Assembly (NCBI RefSeq): GCF_026914185.1
Contig: NC_070569.1
Span: 1,860,001-1,924,000 of the forward strand
Reading direction: 5' to 3'
DNA: 64,000 bases
From: Puccinia triticina
Taxonomy: Eukaryota > Basidiomycota > Pucciniomycetes > Pucciniales > Pucciniaceae
In this document: one piece after another, positions 34,691 to 44,921 of the stretch
How positions within the stretch are numbered: the stretch's first letter is position 1
Layout of the letters: every line of letters begins with the position of its first letter
Made by a program: the position numbers and the translations under genes
The notes under the pieces: generated by a model
Databases searched by the model: none
Seen by the model: only the letters and a program-made list of their open reading frames with translations
Told to the model about the DNA's origin: nothing

Positions 34691-36346
34691 AGCTGCTGCA
34701 TAATGTATGTGACCCCAAATATAATATTTCTGGGTTTTATATGCAGAAAAGCTTGCCAATGAAATTTTCTGAGGTAATATTCCTCATCAATCTGTGGTTG
34801 ATATCAAAAGTAGATAAAAAAAAGAACCTGACAAAAATATGCTAAACCATGGTAAACTCATTTCAAAAAGGCCTTCTATGCATGTAGTACTCCAAGTATG
34901 ATATGCAATATCTTCAGGAAGCTCAACCAACCAAGTTAAGAATGAGTGCAGGATGGTATAGGGGTCAATGTTTTTCCTCTTTTGAAAAAAAGTAGATTTG
35001 GAGACTTCTGATAACATCAATTGTTGATGTAAAAAAGAGAAAAAAATTTGAGACCCCTCAGCTACCCTGGATTAATCCTAAAACTTGCATTTTCAGGAAG
35101 AATTGAATGGTTTATGTAGAAATTCATGAATTTCATCAGGCAAAAAAATAAAAAGATTCTTGTTGCTTGAAGCTAACACAGGGGGAAGGAGAGAGATTAT
35201 AGAAGAGTATTAAGGAGACATGGAACACAGACAAAGGTATCAACAGGAATAATAAAAAAAAAAAATCGATCAATATAAATTGATCAATATACGCTATATT
35301 GATCAATATACAACATCGCAAATTCATCCATCTTGGTAGTGGCGGATAGCAACGTAAGTCTCCCTTTTCTTGCCAAATTTTTTGAAAATCTCCTGGCTGA
35401 TCCGGGTTTGGATAGATTTTGTCCTCCAACCGAGTCATCCTGGATGACAGCTGGGTTCTTCCTCCGGCTCCATGCCCCAGTAACCTCACGTCACCGACCT
35501 CTGACTGTGAGATGTTGGGTACCGGTGCCTTAGTTGGCGCTTATAGGGACCCGGAATCTACGGGTTCAGACGGCTCTTAGTGGGAAGCGCCTACCAAGTC
35601 TGCGGCCTCTTCAACAAGGGCCACTAGTTGCTTCAATGACTGGGCTTCTGGGGTAAGTTATTTCTAATTCGTCATTGAGTGTTTGATTGGGCTCTAATTG
35701 ATGGTCATTCCCCTTTTAGGTTCCTGCCAACATCGTCCAAAACCCAACCTGGACCCCAATGCCTGAGGCCAACTGGGCTACCTCCAACCTTCATGCGGAC
35801 AAGGTTACTGACTCTGATGGGGACGTCAGTATGCCCAATTCTGATCGAGTTCCATTGCCTGACGTCCCTGGTGAGTATCGTCTTGCCAACTACCCCTTCT
35901 TAAAAGAATCCCAAATTGTTCTTCTCCTTGACCAAGATGCTCTGGAGGCCCTGGACGCTGATCCGATCAATTGAGCGGCCTACCATTGCCTCTACCAAAC
36001 CTTTGACTCTCTCTTTGTGGGGTTTTGCCACCGCTGCCAATCTTCCAGCAACAACAAGCGGATCCAATGCCTCTTCCTTTTCAGAGCCATGGCGGATGAA
36101 TATCGATCCGCAATTCAACCAGACCTTCAAGATGACTGATTCTGTAAGTTGATCTTTTCTTTTTCCTTACAGTCTAGTTCGTGAACCTAACGTGTTTTCT
36201 CCTTCTTTCTTTTAGATTACCTGTCCCTTTTTTCTTTTTTGTGACTCCTGGGGCAAAATTTCCACAAGAAAGCCAAAAAAATTGACATATACTTTAGAAA
36301 GCCCCCCAAAAGAAAATTGTAACCCCTAAAATGTTTGTTTCTTTTG

Positions 36347-36430
36347 CTTTATTTTATTTTATTTTATTTTATTTTATTTTATTTTATTTTATTTTATTTT
36401 ATTTTATTTTATTTTATTTTATTTTATTAT
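36347..36430. repeat. (ATTTT)n microsatellite
   Basis: About 16 copies of ATTTT; unlike the other tandem repeats here it is not self-complementary. Confidence 0.97.
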
Positions 36431-36742
36431 GATGTTATCTTTTGTTTGTCTTTTAACAGAGAATTAATCCATCAGTCCCCCCCTCCCCCAACCTCACAGG
36501 TTGTCCCCAACCTTCCCTTTTGAGAGAGAGAGAGAAAAGAAAGTGGAGAAAAAAAAAGAGTGTTTGTTTGAAGTGAGTGAGGCCAAATGAATGAGTAACT
36601 TGTTCTGTTTGTCTGTTTGATCAGGTGATGTGGTTTTTCAAAGAAAGTTATGGAGAAAAAGAATGTGAGTTCCTCCCCCAACTTAAAAAAAATGACCAGT
36701 GTTTATTATTGAACAGTTTAGTCTCTTGTCCAGGAGAAAGAC

Positions 36743-37913
36743 TTAGTTCACAATAATGGATGCATTATCATCAGAGTTTGTGTTGGAGTTTGCCTCTTCA
36801 TCATCAGACAATTCAGGTTGAGCGGGATCCTAGTCATGCTGAATATTGGCCAAGCTTCGTCCTTGTGGGTAAAACCGTTTAATATGTGAAGCTGCGCAAG
36901 CCCTTTTCAGTTCTACCCCGTCCAATTCCTCCAGAATGTAAGAACCCTTTGGTAACTGTTGCTTAATTTGAAAAAGGCCCATTCCAGCAATTGGCAAAAA
37001 GCTTGCCCCATTGGTCTTCCAAACTCTTATTATAAATAAGCACTAATTCGCCTGGGTTCAAAGGTTTACAAAGCCTAGCCGCCATTCTCCGATCCCAGTA
37101 TCTGACCAAAGAATTCCTAGTTTTCATTAACTTTTTGTGAGCTATTCCCAGGATCTCTTCTCGGCGTTCCAGCTGCAAAGTTCTGGCTTCCAGAAGTTCC
37201 TCTGTCGTGTTGATTTCAGTCCAATCAATTCCCAGATAGGTGTCCATTTCTAAGTCGACTGGGAGCACCGCCTTTTGGCCAAAGACTAATTTGTAGGTTG
37301 AGTACCCAGTAGTTTGCTTGGTTGAAATTCTATCAGCAAAGAGTACTCATAGAAGATACTCCCTCCATTTTCCTCCAGATTCACCACACATCTTGATGAA
37401 GGTGTCCTTGATTGGTTGGTGTCCTCTTTCAATCATTCCGTTAGCTTCAGGATAATACGGAGTGGGTGGTTTGAAGGCCGCTCCAATCTTTTCCACCGCT
37501 TTTATAAACTCGTTCTTGAACTCAGGCCCATTATCTGCCAAGACTGTTTTGATCACGCCATAACGGTAGACCCATTCTTCCAAGAGAAATTTTCCAATAG
37601 TGGCCGCTGTTAATTTGACCAAAGGAGCTGCTTCTACCCATCCAGATAAGTCGTCTCTGGCCACCAGTAAGTATTTGTATTGTCCGGCTTTGATGTGGCA
37701 GACTTCCAAGGCTACTCGTCCAAATAAGCTGCTTTCTCTTGTTGGATGCCGTATCTCCCAAGGTACTAAGGGATCTCGCTTTTGGCATGGTGCACAGCTC
37801 TGAACCCATAAATTTACTTTTTTCTTCAGGCTTGGCCACCAAAATCTGCAAACTAGTTGCTGGTATGTTTCCTCATCTCCTCGATGCCCAAGATCCTTGT
37901 GAGTCATTCTCAA
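36743..37913 (-). pseudogene. Ty3/gypsy integrase (minus-strand element)
   Basis: His/Cys zinc-binding start (HKDLGHRGDEETYQQL... CAPCQKR), then the catalytic core: the first acidic position reads LEV (Glu, 37704-37706) where the paralogue at 51850 has MDI (Asp); the second is ADNGPEF (Asp 37533-37535), the third NGMIERGH (Glu 37428-37430). The C-terminal part has GKLF...WNGPF and 'KGSYILEELDGVEL', a GPF/GPY-like tail, then an acidic end (ELSDDEEAN). Two single-base frameshifts (about 37350 and 36970) and a stop at about 36830 break it. No chromodomain is evident. Confidence 0.85.
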
Positions 37914-39202
37914 AAGTTTACTTTGGTAGGCAATTTTGGATACAAGGCCATGGGTGAGTGCCTTTGCATAAGTAGCCCATCCTGAATGAAATAATTTGTT
38001 GATTTTTGTTTAAGCTTCTGAAACTGATCTGCATCCATAGCGTGGGGTTTGCGTAATGTCCTTAAATATTCCTTGAGATCTGTCCAAAATCCAGGCGCTT
38101 CCCATTCCAAGAGCTCGGTGGACGCAGCCAAAAAAAATTGGAGCTGAGAGCAAGCTTTAATTACTGGTTTGTCTTCATCAAAATCCTCTGCGTCATTGTA
38201 GAACTCGTCTTCCTCATTGCTTATTGGTCTCCTTGAGAGTGCGTCCGGCATTGTGAATGTTTTCCCGGGTTTATGGACCATGTCAAACAAAAAGAGATGA
38301 ATGAATGATACCCATCTGGTCATAGGGGCATTTGGAAGCAAGGGGGCGTTAATCATTTGGATCAAAGATTGAGCGTCAACTTGCAGTTTGAAGTGCTGTC
38401 CCCAGAGAAGTGTTTGTAGTTTCTTGAGGATTCTTGCCACACCACAGAGTTCAAGTTTTGGCTGAGGATATTTTGACTCCACTGGTGAAAATACCACTGA
38501 TTTGTATAACACTGGCCAGTTTAACCCTGTCTCAAGCTCCTGTTGAGAGAGCACTGCTCCGGCTGCGATGAAGCTGGAGTCCACCACCAAAACAATAAGT
38601 CCTCCGTGTTCCGAGTAGTCCAACTTCTTCAGTGTAATGTCTTCTTTGATTATTTGCTTGAGCCGCTCAAAAGTGTGGTTACATTCATTGTCCCAGCACC
38701 ACTCGGTATCCTTTCTTGTGAGCTTCCTGAGAGGTGCTGCAATCTCTAATAATTTTTTTACAAAGATTCTAACATAATTTACTATTCCCATGAATCCTCG
38801 TAGTTTGGTAAGATTGTTTGGGGTGGGCCATGTTGTAATTTTGTTCTTCTTCTGAACTGAGACCCTTCTTCCTTCCTTACAGACCACATGACCAACAATA
38901 TCCAAGGCAGGCACACAGCAGGCGAATTTATTCCCGGAAATGGTTAGTCCAGCCTCTTTGATTTGAAACAAAACCCTTCCAAGCATTTGCGCATATTCCC
39001 AAATGAAACAACGTATTCCTGGATTTTCCTCTAGTACTTCGTCATCGTATGTTGAACATGGTCCCTTGATGCCGCCGTCGTCAATGAATACGCTTACATG
39101 TTCTGGTATCTCATCCTGGAGAATCCACATCATTTGTGCTTGATACACGGCTACCAAATAAGTTGCACCTTGGGGAAGTCTTGTGAGCTGGAATCTACCC
39201 AA
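37910..39202 (-). pseudogene. Ty3/gypsy RT (second half) and RNase H
   Basis: 430-residue open frame: 'GRFQLTRLPQGATYL', the RT catalytic FIDDGG (39077-39082, intact), 'CVPALDIVGHVVCKEGR', 'LRGFMGIVNYVRIFV' (thumb), RNase H 'LVVDSSFIAAGAVLSQQ', and 'KPGKTFTMPDALSRRP' (late Asp). It overlaps the frame at 39195-40145 by a frameshift: about 10 nt, including codons for NTP, are missing near 39200 compared with the outer paralogue. It continues to the integrase frame with a short overlap at 37910. Confidence 0.88.
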
Positions 39203-40145
39203 AGGTGGTTAAAGGTCTAGATTCCGGAGCCAATTCTCTTTCATCATAGCCTCCCATGATATCGCCTAATCCGTAGCATGCGCGTCCTGCAAATGATTCT
39301 ACAAATTCTTCTGTTGCCGGTTGTAGTCCTGCGTCCTTAATTGTGACTTTGTTCATTTCTTGTAGATCATGGACCATTCTTAATTTTCCGTTGTGCTTAA
39401 GTACGCAAAAGACCGGGCTTGAGTAACTGGAGGTAGACTGTTCGTAAAGTTTTGTTTGAATTTGTTCCCTGGCCAACTCTACGTATTTGTCTTTTACAGC
39501 AGCCGGTATAGAAATTGGTTTCTTCTGCCAAGGCACGTGATTCACCACGGGAATAATATATGGTAACCCATAGGTATGCTTCAAGAGTCCTTGTTCTTCT
39601 GGGCTGAATGCCAATGCCTTTTCCCAAATGAGGATTAAATGCTTGAAGAGCTTCAACTCATCTTCCCATAGCCATCCTTCTGGTCCAAAATTAACTACCT
39701 TCAGACGTTCTTCTGTAATCCTGACGGTAGGCTTGAAGTCCGGAGGGTTTGGCGTAAGTGGTGTGTTGTAAGGATCTTGTGAAAGTGGTGGTCGTTGAAG
39801 CGGAGGATTTAACACTTGAGGAATTGGTTGATTGATTGGTCTGATCTTCTTTGCTACAGGTTTATACTTAGTCATACACCATAGTTGTCCCTCCCTCCAG
39901 CTCTGACATAATTGATCCTGAAATGTTATGCCTAGCCCTTTTGTGAGTAGTGCCTCCGTTTCCTTGTATGTTGGACTGGGTTTAGAAACTGTTGACTGTA
40001 TGGTGGTGGTTTTGACAAGAACCATTGTGTGGTGTTTTAGTTTTTCTGATGCAGGCTTATTTGGCCAAGTTTTCCGTAGTTTGGTCTTGAACATTTTGAG
40101 TAATGTGAGAAAGCTGTTCAGAATATTCTTGTTTGTTAGTACCAA
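39195..40145 (-). pseudogene. Ty3/gypsy pol, linker and RT first half
   Basis: 316 residues. The first 130 are Lys/Pro-rich linker; then 'VVNFGPEGWLWEDELKLFK', 'YGLPYIIPVV', and RT palm motifs 'YSSPVFCVLKHNGKLRMVHDLQEMNKVTIKD' and 'YGLGDIMGGYDER' (motif A Asp). The frame ends at the frameshift near 39200. Highly similar to the outer gypsy copy at 27090-27600. Confidence 0.85.
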
Positions 40146-40369
40146 TTTAAAGAAATATTTTTGTGTTTTACTTGATAAAGTCTTGATTGATTTGAGGATT
40201 ATTGTTTTAAGCCAGTCAAAGAAACCCGGCGCTTGAGATATAACTCGCTTGACTAGCTGGAGTGAGTTTTTCCCTAGATGAACACCGGTATTTATAAAAA
40301 ATGTTCATTTGTCTTCTTTTTGAACATTTGCTCCTCATTGTTAATAGTAGAAGTGGAATTCTGTGCCAT

Positions 40370-40856
40370 GTCTGGCTTCATGACGTTAGTACTGAGATCC
40401 TTTTGATTATCCCAGCCTTGCCCTTGACCAATACGCGCTAGAGGTACTGATACCCACCTTCCTTTGGTTCCTTGGAAAGAGAGTGTCTCCCCGGTATCAT
40501 GGTACTCCCATGTGCAGCCGTAGTTGAAAAGAAAGGGACTTCCCAGGATGCAGTCTTGCGCTTTTGGTGATATGAAGAGATGAGCAGGTCCAGCAAATCA
40601 ACCAATTCTTACTGGGCTGTTTTCTGCTACTCCTGTGATTTTGCACCTGGCTCCGCCAACTCCTTTCATGGGTATGTTGACTTGTATCCTCTCCAGATCC
40701 AGATTGTCCGCTACTGATTGGGGCATGACATTTATCATAGATCCAGAATCAACCATAAAATTGACTTTAGCTCCCCCAACTTTGGCTGTTACATATCCCA
40801 AGGCGCAACTGTAGTAGCATGGATCTGATTGATCTTCTACTGGTGGAGTGGCCATC
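40370..40856 (-). pseudogene. Ty3/gypsy aspartic protease
   Basis: 'VNFMVDSGSMINVMPQSVADNL' holds the intact catalytic DSG (40742-40750). It is followed by 'ARCKITGVAENSPVRIG', one TGA stop (about 40597), then 'DCILGSPFLFNYGC' (the conserved ILG motif of the C-terminal lobe). It continues in frame with gag at 41826-42493 once the solo LTR and one CCATC copy are removed, so gag and protease were one reading frame. Confidence 0.85.
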
Positions 40857-41825
40857 TGTCAGCCGGCTACGCAGTGCAAGCCAACGTAACAATTATCAAA
40901 ATGATTATAAATAATATTTTACAATTTTTTGTGACAGATATCTATTTAATCTGTCACATGTTATTTAAATATATGATAAAGACTTAAAAAGATAATGTAC
41001 ATATAGATTAATAGTAATATTAATCTTTAAAACTATTGAAAATGAGGAAAGATACTCTGTGTGGATAAGAAACTACGCACGAGTGCTTGAGTTACACTTG
41101 TCAAAGATACTCCCGTGACATGTGTCAATGTCCGGTAACTTTGGGGAATAGGAGATCTATCTTCAATAAGATCTTCTTGACAACTAAGACCCCATCCGAC
41201 ATCAAGAGCAATAACCAGATTGACGCCGTTAATCAACCGCCCCAATCAAGCACGAGAATACTAAACTGACGGATATCAACCGCCACATAGCAAGTCAAAG
41301 GATCATCGAGCAATAGTAACCGCCCCAGTCCGTACTCATTGAAGAGACTTCCCCATCAAAACTGGAGACATTGAAGATATATAAAGAGGTCAGTTTTCCC
41401 TCTTTTCTTTTCTCCTCAGCTTCAGACAACCCGCCGACATTCTAATACCAGCATCGCCTCGATATCCTACCAGTTTTCAATCGATCTAGTCTTTGAACCG
41501 TCTCCGTCTCTAGCCCTTTGTAATCTCTTGATCTCTTTTTGCTGCGATAAAGATTGGTTCTCTATTATAAGTAAGTAAGAACCCATTTCTCTTATTGCCG
41601 CCAGTCTCTTTTTACTCGTAAGACTGTGAATAGAACAACACCTGCTAGCAGGCCCCAGCAGTCATCCTTGGAGGGATCTAAACAACCCCTGTTCGCAGGC
41701 CCCTCCTAAAAATATATATCTTTTATTTTATTTATTCAAAATAAAACAACTCCAACTATCCATTTTTTATATTATCACCCGGTGTAGCTAGAAGAACTCC
41801 GTTCTTGGCATCACCGAGGCTGACA
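40857..41825 (+). mobile_element. Solo LTR, TGTCAGCC family, between gag and protease
   Basis: Starts TGTCAGCCGGCTACG, ends GAGGCTGACA, flanked by CCATC (40852-40856 and 41826-41830). TATATAAAG near 41375. The 3' two-stem structure has outer CGGTG/CACCG (41780-41784/41812-41816) and inner AAGAAC-TCC-GTTCTT (41792-41806). This is the best-preserved family member. Confidence 0.95.
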
Positions 41826-42493
41826 CCATCGCTGCTGCTACTTTTGTGGCTTCTGTTGCCATGTAAGTGGTGGTATTCTTCCCTGGAAGTCGTCCTTGTA
41901 ACTTTGCAATGACTTGCTCCATATATGAAGGTGAGATTGCTGTGAGCTGTGCAAAAGTTGTTGGAATTTTGACGTGATCCAAGTCCTGTAGGAGGGTTTC
42001 TTCCGGCAATTTTTTTTTCAGGACAGTTGGTACTTGTTCTTGACTCCAAACTTTCCCAGGTGCTTTCCTTGGCGTTTCTTTTGGCAAGTTATCTTTTTCC
42101 TCTTCTTCATCAATATCCATGGTGTCTCTTTCCGGTTCTTGGATCCTAACTCTGCGTCTTCCTTTCTGAGCTTCTGCTCTAGTGACCGCATGTGTTTTCA
42201 TAAAATTTTCCGATCCTAAGGACGGGGGATTCCAATCCATGGTTTGTACTGAAGCCTTCATTACTGGAGTGTTACCGTTCCCGGTTTGACGGGATTTTGC
42301 CAGATTACTGATTGATTCTTGCATCTCTGGTCGTGCAGATTCTGTGGCTACCACTGTTTGTATTGGTCTAGAAGGTACCCAGGGTATGTGCTGCCCATTG
42401 GGTAGGAACCAGTCCTTTCCTGCTCGTCCAACCAGTCCTTGCTCTTCATCCTTCAAGTATTTCGGACATTTTGATGTGGAGTGGCCTTCCTGC
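41826..42493 (-). pseudogene. Ty3/gypsy gag, C-terminal part
   Basis: Begins with the second half of a zinc knuckle (EGHSTSKC). 'GRAGKDWFLPNGQHIPWVPSRP' and a Lys/Glu-rich tail with DMDIDEEEEKDN follow, and it runs in frame toward the protease. The first half of the knuckle (MVCYYCKR) is at 48345-48370, so the gag-only LTR element landed inside the knuckle. Confidence 0.8.
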
Positions 42494-43411
42494 TGTGGTG
42501 GCCCATTTGGTTGACGCATTCTTGCCGCTGCTGCCAGCAAGATCAGCAAGTATCAGATTCATTCTCACCCTTCAAGATTTTCAAGATTCAAGACTTCACG
42601 CCTCAAGACCCAAGATTCTCACTCATTCCTGCATGAAGATCCTCAAAGTTTCATCTTCAAGACCCTCAAGACGTGATCAAGAACCTCAAGCTTCAAGATT
42701 CAAGAATCCACACCTCAAGCTTTCAATCATCAAGACCTCAAGATCCTCAGCCTCTCAAGCTCTCATTTTATTCCTCCCAATCCTTCTCATCCTCTTTCTC
42801 AAGTTTCATTTCCCCCTCTGGTCCACTCCCTTCAAATTCTTGGTCCCAACACAGCATGTGCTGTGGGTTTGTCTCTTGTTTTGTCTGTGGTTTTGATTCT
42901 TCTTCTTCCTTTCTTCTCTTTTCATTGGTGGTCGATTGTTTTGTGTATGTGTCTGCCTCATCTCTTTGGTTTCTCCTTTTTGTCTTGTGTTTTTGTTTTC
43001 TTTTCTTTTATCCCTGTTGTCTGTTGTGTTGTGTGCGCGCATGGCGCGCAAGGAGATGATGAAATGTATGTGACAGGTTGCCTCCCTGAGTCCAAGTTCG
43101 CTGAACTTGGAGGATGGGAGAGGCATGGCATTCTTATCCAAGAAATAAGGCCATCACTTTTTCCAAATCATCATCAAGAGTCCCTTCCACGAGTCCACCC
43201 CCTCCCATCAAGAATCCTTTCCTAGATCCTTTCCCAACAAACCAAACCGCCGCCGAGGATCCAAACCCCGGCGAAACAACTCAAAACCACTTCCACACCT
43301 ATCAATTCAAATCCGTACAACTCTTTCTGGACCAATCCGTGGGGGAAGTCACCCCAACACCTTTTCCCCTCCCAGCGCTGCCGCCGGCCTAGCACCGAGC
43401 AGAGCTCCATA
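42494..43411 (+). repeat. 5' LTR of gag-only element
   Basis: 918 bp. Contains a 'caagattcaag'-rich stretch (42560-42760), a pyrimidine-rich U5 and GCGCGCATGGCGCGC near 43036. The 3' LTR differs by a short indel near its start and scattered substitutions. Confidence 0.9.
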
Positions 43412-43413
43412 TT

Positions 43414-43464
43414 TGGTCCCCCGAGCCGGGATCAAACCAGCGACCTCAAGATTTACAGTCTTGC
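43414..43464 (-). other. Primer-binding region matching 51 nt of mature tRNA-Tyr(GUA)
   Basis: The complement of this stretch folds as positions 26-76 of a tRNA: anticodon stem CAAGA/TCTTG with loop CTGTAAA (anticodon GTA), variable AGGTC, T stem GCTGG/CCGGC, acceptor TCGGGGG, discriminator A and CCA. G72 suits the C1-G72 pair of eukaryotic tRNA-Tyr. The anticodon loop lacks the intron of nuclear tRNA-Tyr genes, and CCA is present, so the source was a processed tRNA. One T-loop change (C56 to T). Confidence 0.85.
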
Positions 43465-43744
43465 ACTGTGGTTTTGAGGCGTTTGGCAGTTATATTTCTT
43501 TTTCTTTCTTTCAATCTCCTCTGGAAAGAACAATCCAAACTTCCAAGATCTCAGCGGAACTTGGCCTGCTTCCTCCCTCTCCAAAACTCTCAAACAATCC
43601 ACCAGGAAAAAAAAGTAGTCACTTGATGGCAAGTGACATGACAGAGCTTTGTTTTCAGCTCCAACACTGCTCCAATGCTGCTCCTCTCCACCAGCACATC
43701 TGGGGCTCACATTGTCAGGATCAAAGCACTCAATGTGAAAAAAC

Positions 43745-44240
43745 CAGATGATGCTCAGCTTTGGCCCTGGCCCAGCTGATGCTCAGCTTTTACCCTGGCT
43801 CAGCTGATGCTACCTGATGATCATCTTTGGCCCTGGCGCAGCTGATGCTAAGCCTTGTCCATGGCTCAGCTGATGCTCAGCTTTGGCCCTAGCCTAGCTG
43901 ATTTTCAGCTCTGGTCCTGTCCAAGATGATTCCCATCTTTTTCCCTGGCCTGGCTCAGCTGATACTCAGCAAGCTGAGCATCAGCTGGCCAGCTAGCCCA
44001 GGACTGGGCCAAAGCTGAGCATCAGCTGGGACAGGACTAGGAGAAGGCTGAGCAAGGACTGGTACAAAGCTGAGCATCAGCTGCGCCAGGACTAATACAA
44101 AGCTGAGCATCACCTGGGCAAGGAATGGTCAAACAGCTTTATTCCAATTCTGAGAGTGAGCTGTGTGGAAAAGCTGAGTATGAGCTGGGCAGAAAAGCTG
44201 AGTATCAGCTGGGCAGAACAGAGGATCAGTTGGGCTCATC
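43745..44240. repeat. AGCTGATGCTCAGCT hairpin array in leader
   Basis: Repeated stem AGCTGA with loop TGC and complement TCAGCT, spaced by 'ttggccctggc'. Units point one way up to about 43975 and the other way afterwards, so the whole array is also an inverted repeat. Confidence 0.88.
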
Positions 44241-44476
44241 AAAAACTGAACAGGACCTCATTGGTAAATTTTGGAAGTTGAGGAGATGGTTGGGAGATTG
44301 GGGTAGATAGTGGATAGATATTGGATAGATGGTGGGTAGCTGGCTGGAGCTGGTGTAATGTAACTTGTCATCAACTGACTATTTTATTTTCCTGGTGATC
44401 AAAACAACAATTCTACACATCCACAATCTCCTCTAACCTTGTTTCGGGACTCGCCCCCAACTCAAAGCGCGGATTC

Positions 44477-44638
44477 CTTTGAGACACTAATGGTGTCTCA
44501 GAGCCCATCCCATTGATCCATCGCCGTTGATTTCGTCTCAGGAGCCGCTCTATTCCCTGTTTTGAGGATCAAGACGTTTCAGGAACCACCACCAACACGA
44601 GGCGCGGATTCCTTTGAGGTACTGACAGTACTTCAGAG
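44477..44638 (+). promoter_or_regulatory. Pair of covarying leader hairpins
   Basis: Two 11-bp stem-loops, CTTTGAGACAC/GTGTCTCAGAG (44477-44503) and CTTTGAGGTAC/GTACTTCAGAG (44612-44638), each after GCGCGGATTC. The upper stems differ but stay paired. Likely a leader RNA structure (packaging or translation); the role is inferred. Confidence 0.6.
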
Positions 44639-44921
44639 CAATTCCCTCTCAATCCCATCAATCTCTTTTCAGGCTTGATCTACTCCTTTTTTCATAGGAT
44701 CAAGACGGTTGCAATCTCTTGATCTTGTCCCTGGGTTTCACTTCTTGGTTTCTGTTCTTCTTTTAGGGTTCAGCGGCGGGGCATAGAAGAAGTAAAAGTA
44801 AGTCCCCTCCACTCAGTAGCACCTCCGAAGTCTACACTCATGTCATAAGCATCATTGCCACCGCTGTGAGCCGCTCGCATTTGTTGTTTTCCCATCTAGT
44901 TTTCAGCCAATCAATCTTATC

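Larger units (their letters stand above)
31520..35341. mobile_element. Non-autonomous CACTA-type DNA transposon with internal satellite
   Basis: The ends are CACTACCAAGATGG and its exact complement, with a 3-bp duplication GCG (31517-31519 and 35342-35344). CACTA termini with a 3-bp duplication define the CACTA/EnSpm superfamily. The terminal inverted arms are about 640 bp and include repeats of TATTGATCAATATA. Inside each arm is an array of the 173-bp satellite in mirror orientation, with a short hairpin spacer in the centre. No transposase is encoded. Confidence 0.85.
30396..36328 (+). pseudogene. Intron-containing gene of unknown function, antisense within gypsy element, split by CACTA transposon
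   Basis: Candidate GT-AG introns: 30632-30709, 30826-30891, 31096-31129 (or 31149), 31247-31309, 35653-35719, 36144-36215, and a donor at 35354. Exons include one with 'QRPFVGQKFHHRSFKC', one starting at ATG 30736 (MSHQPYYQTYFPP...), one with 'WIQWTQACPDAFNRPNGARNRAARGPEACPF', and 'DGDVSMPNSD...LANYPFLKESQ' (35759-35970). Pro-rich repeats (RTPSPP) occur near 31190 and 31345. Stops interrupt some exons. No known domain was recognised. Orientation is opposite to the host retroelement. The CACTA element sits in an exon, with duplication GCG. Confidence 0.5.

Noticed and set aside
36347..36430. Poly(A)-like tail of a LINE insertion
   Set aside because: The ATTTT repeat is a regular microsatellite; no LINE coding sequence or duplication adjoins it.
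43414..43464. A tRNA gene on the minus strand
   Set aside because: Only positions 26-76 are present, CCA is encoded, and there is no 5' half or A box; it sits where an LTR element's primer site must be.
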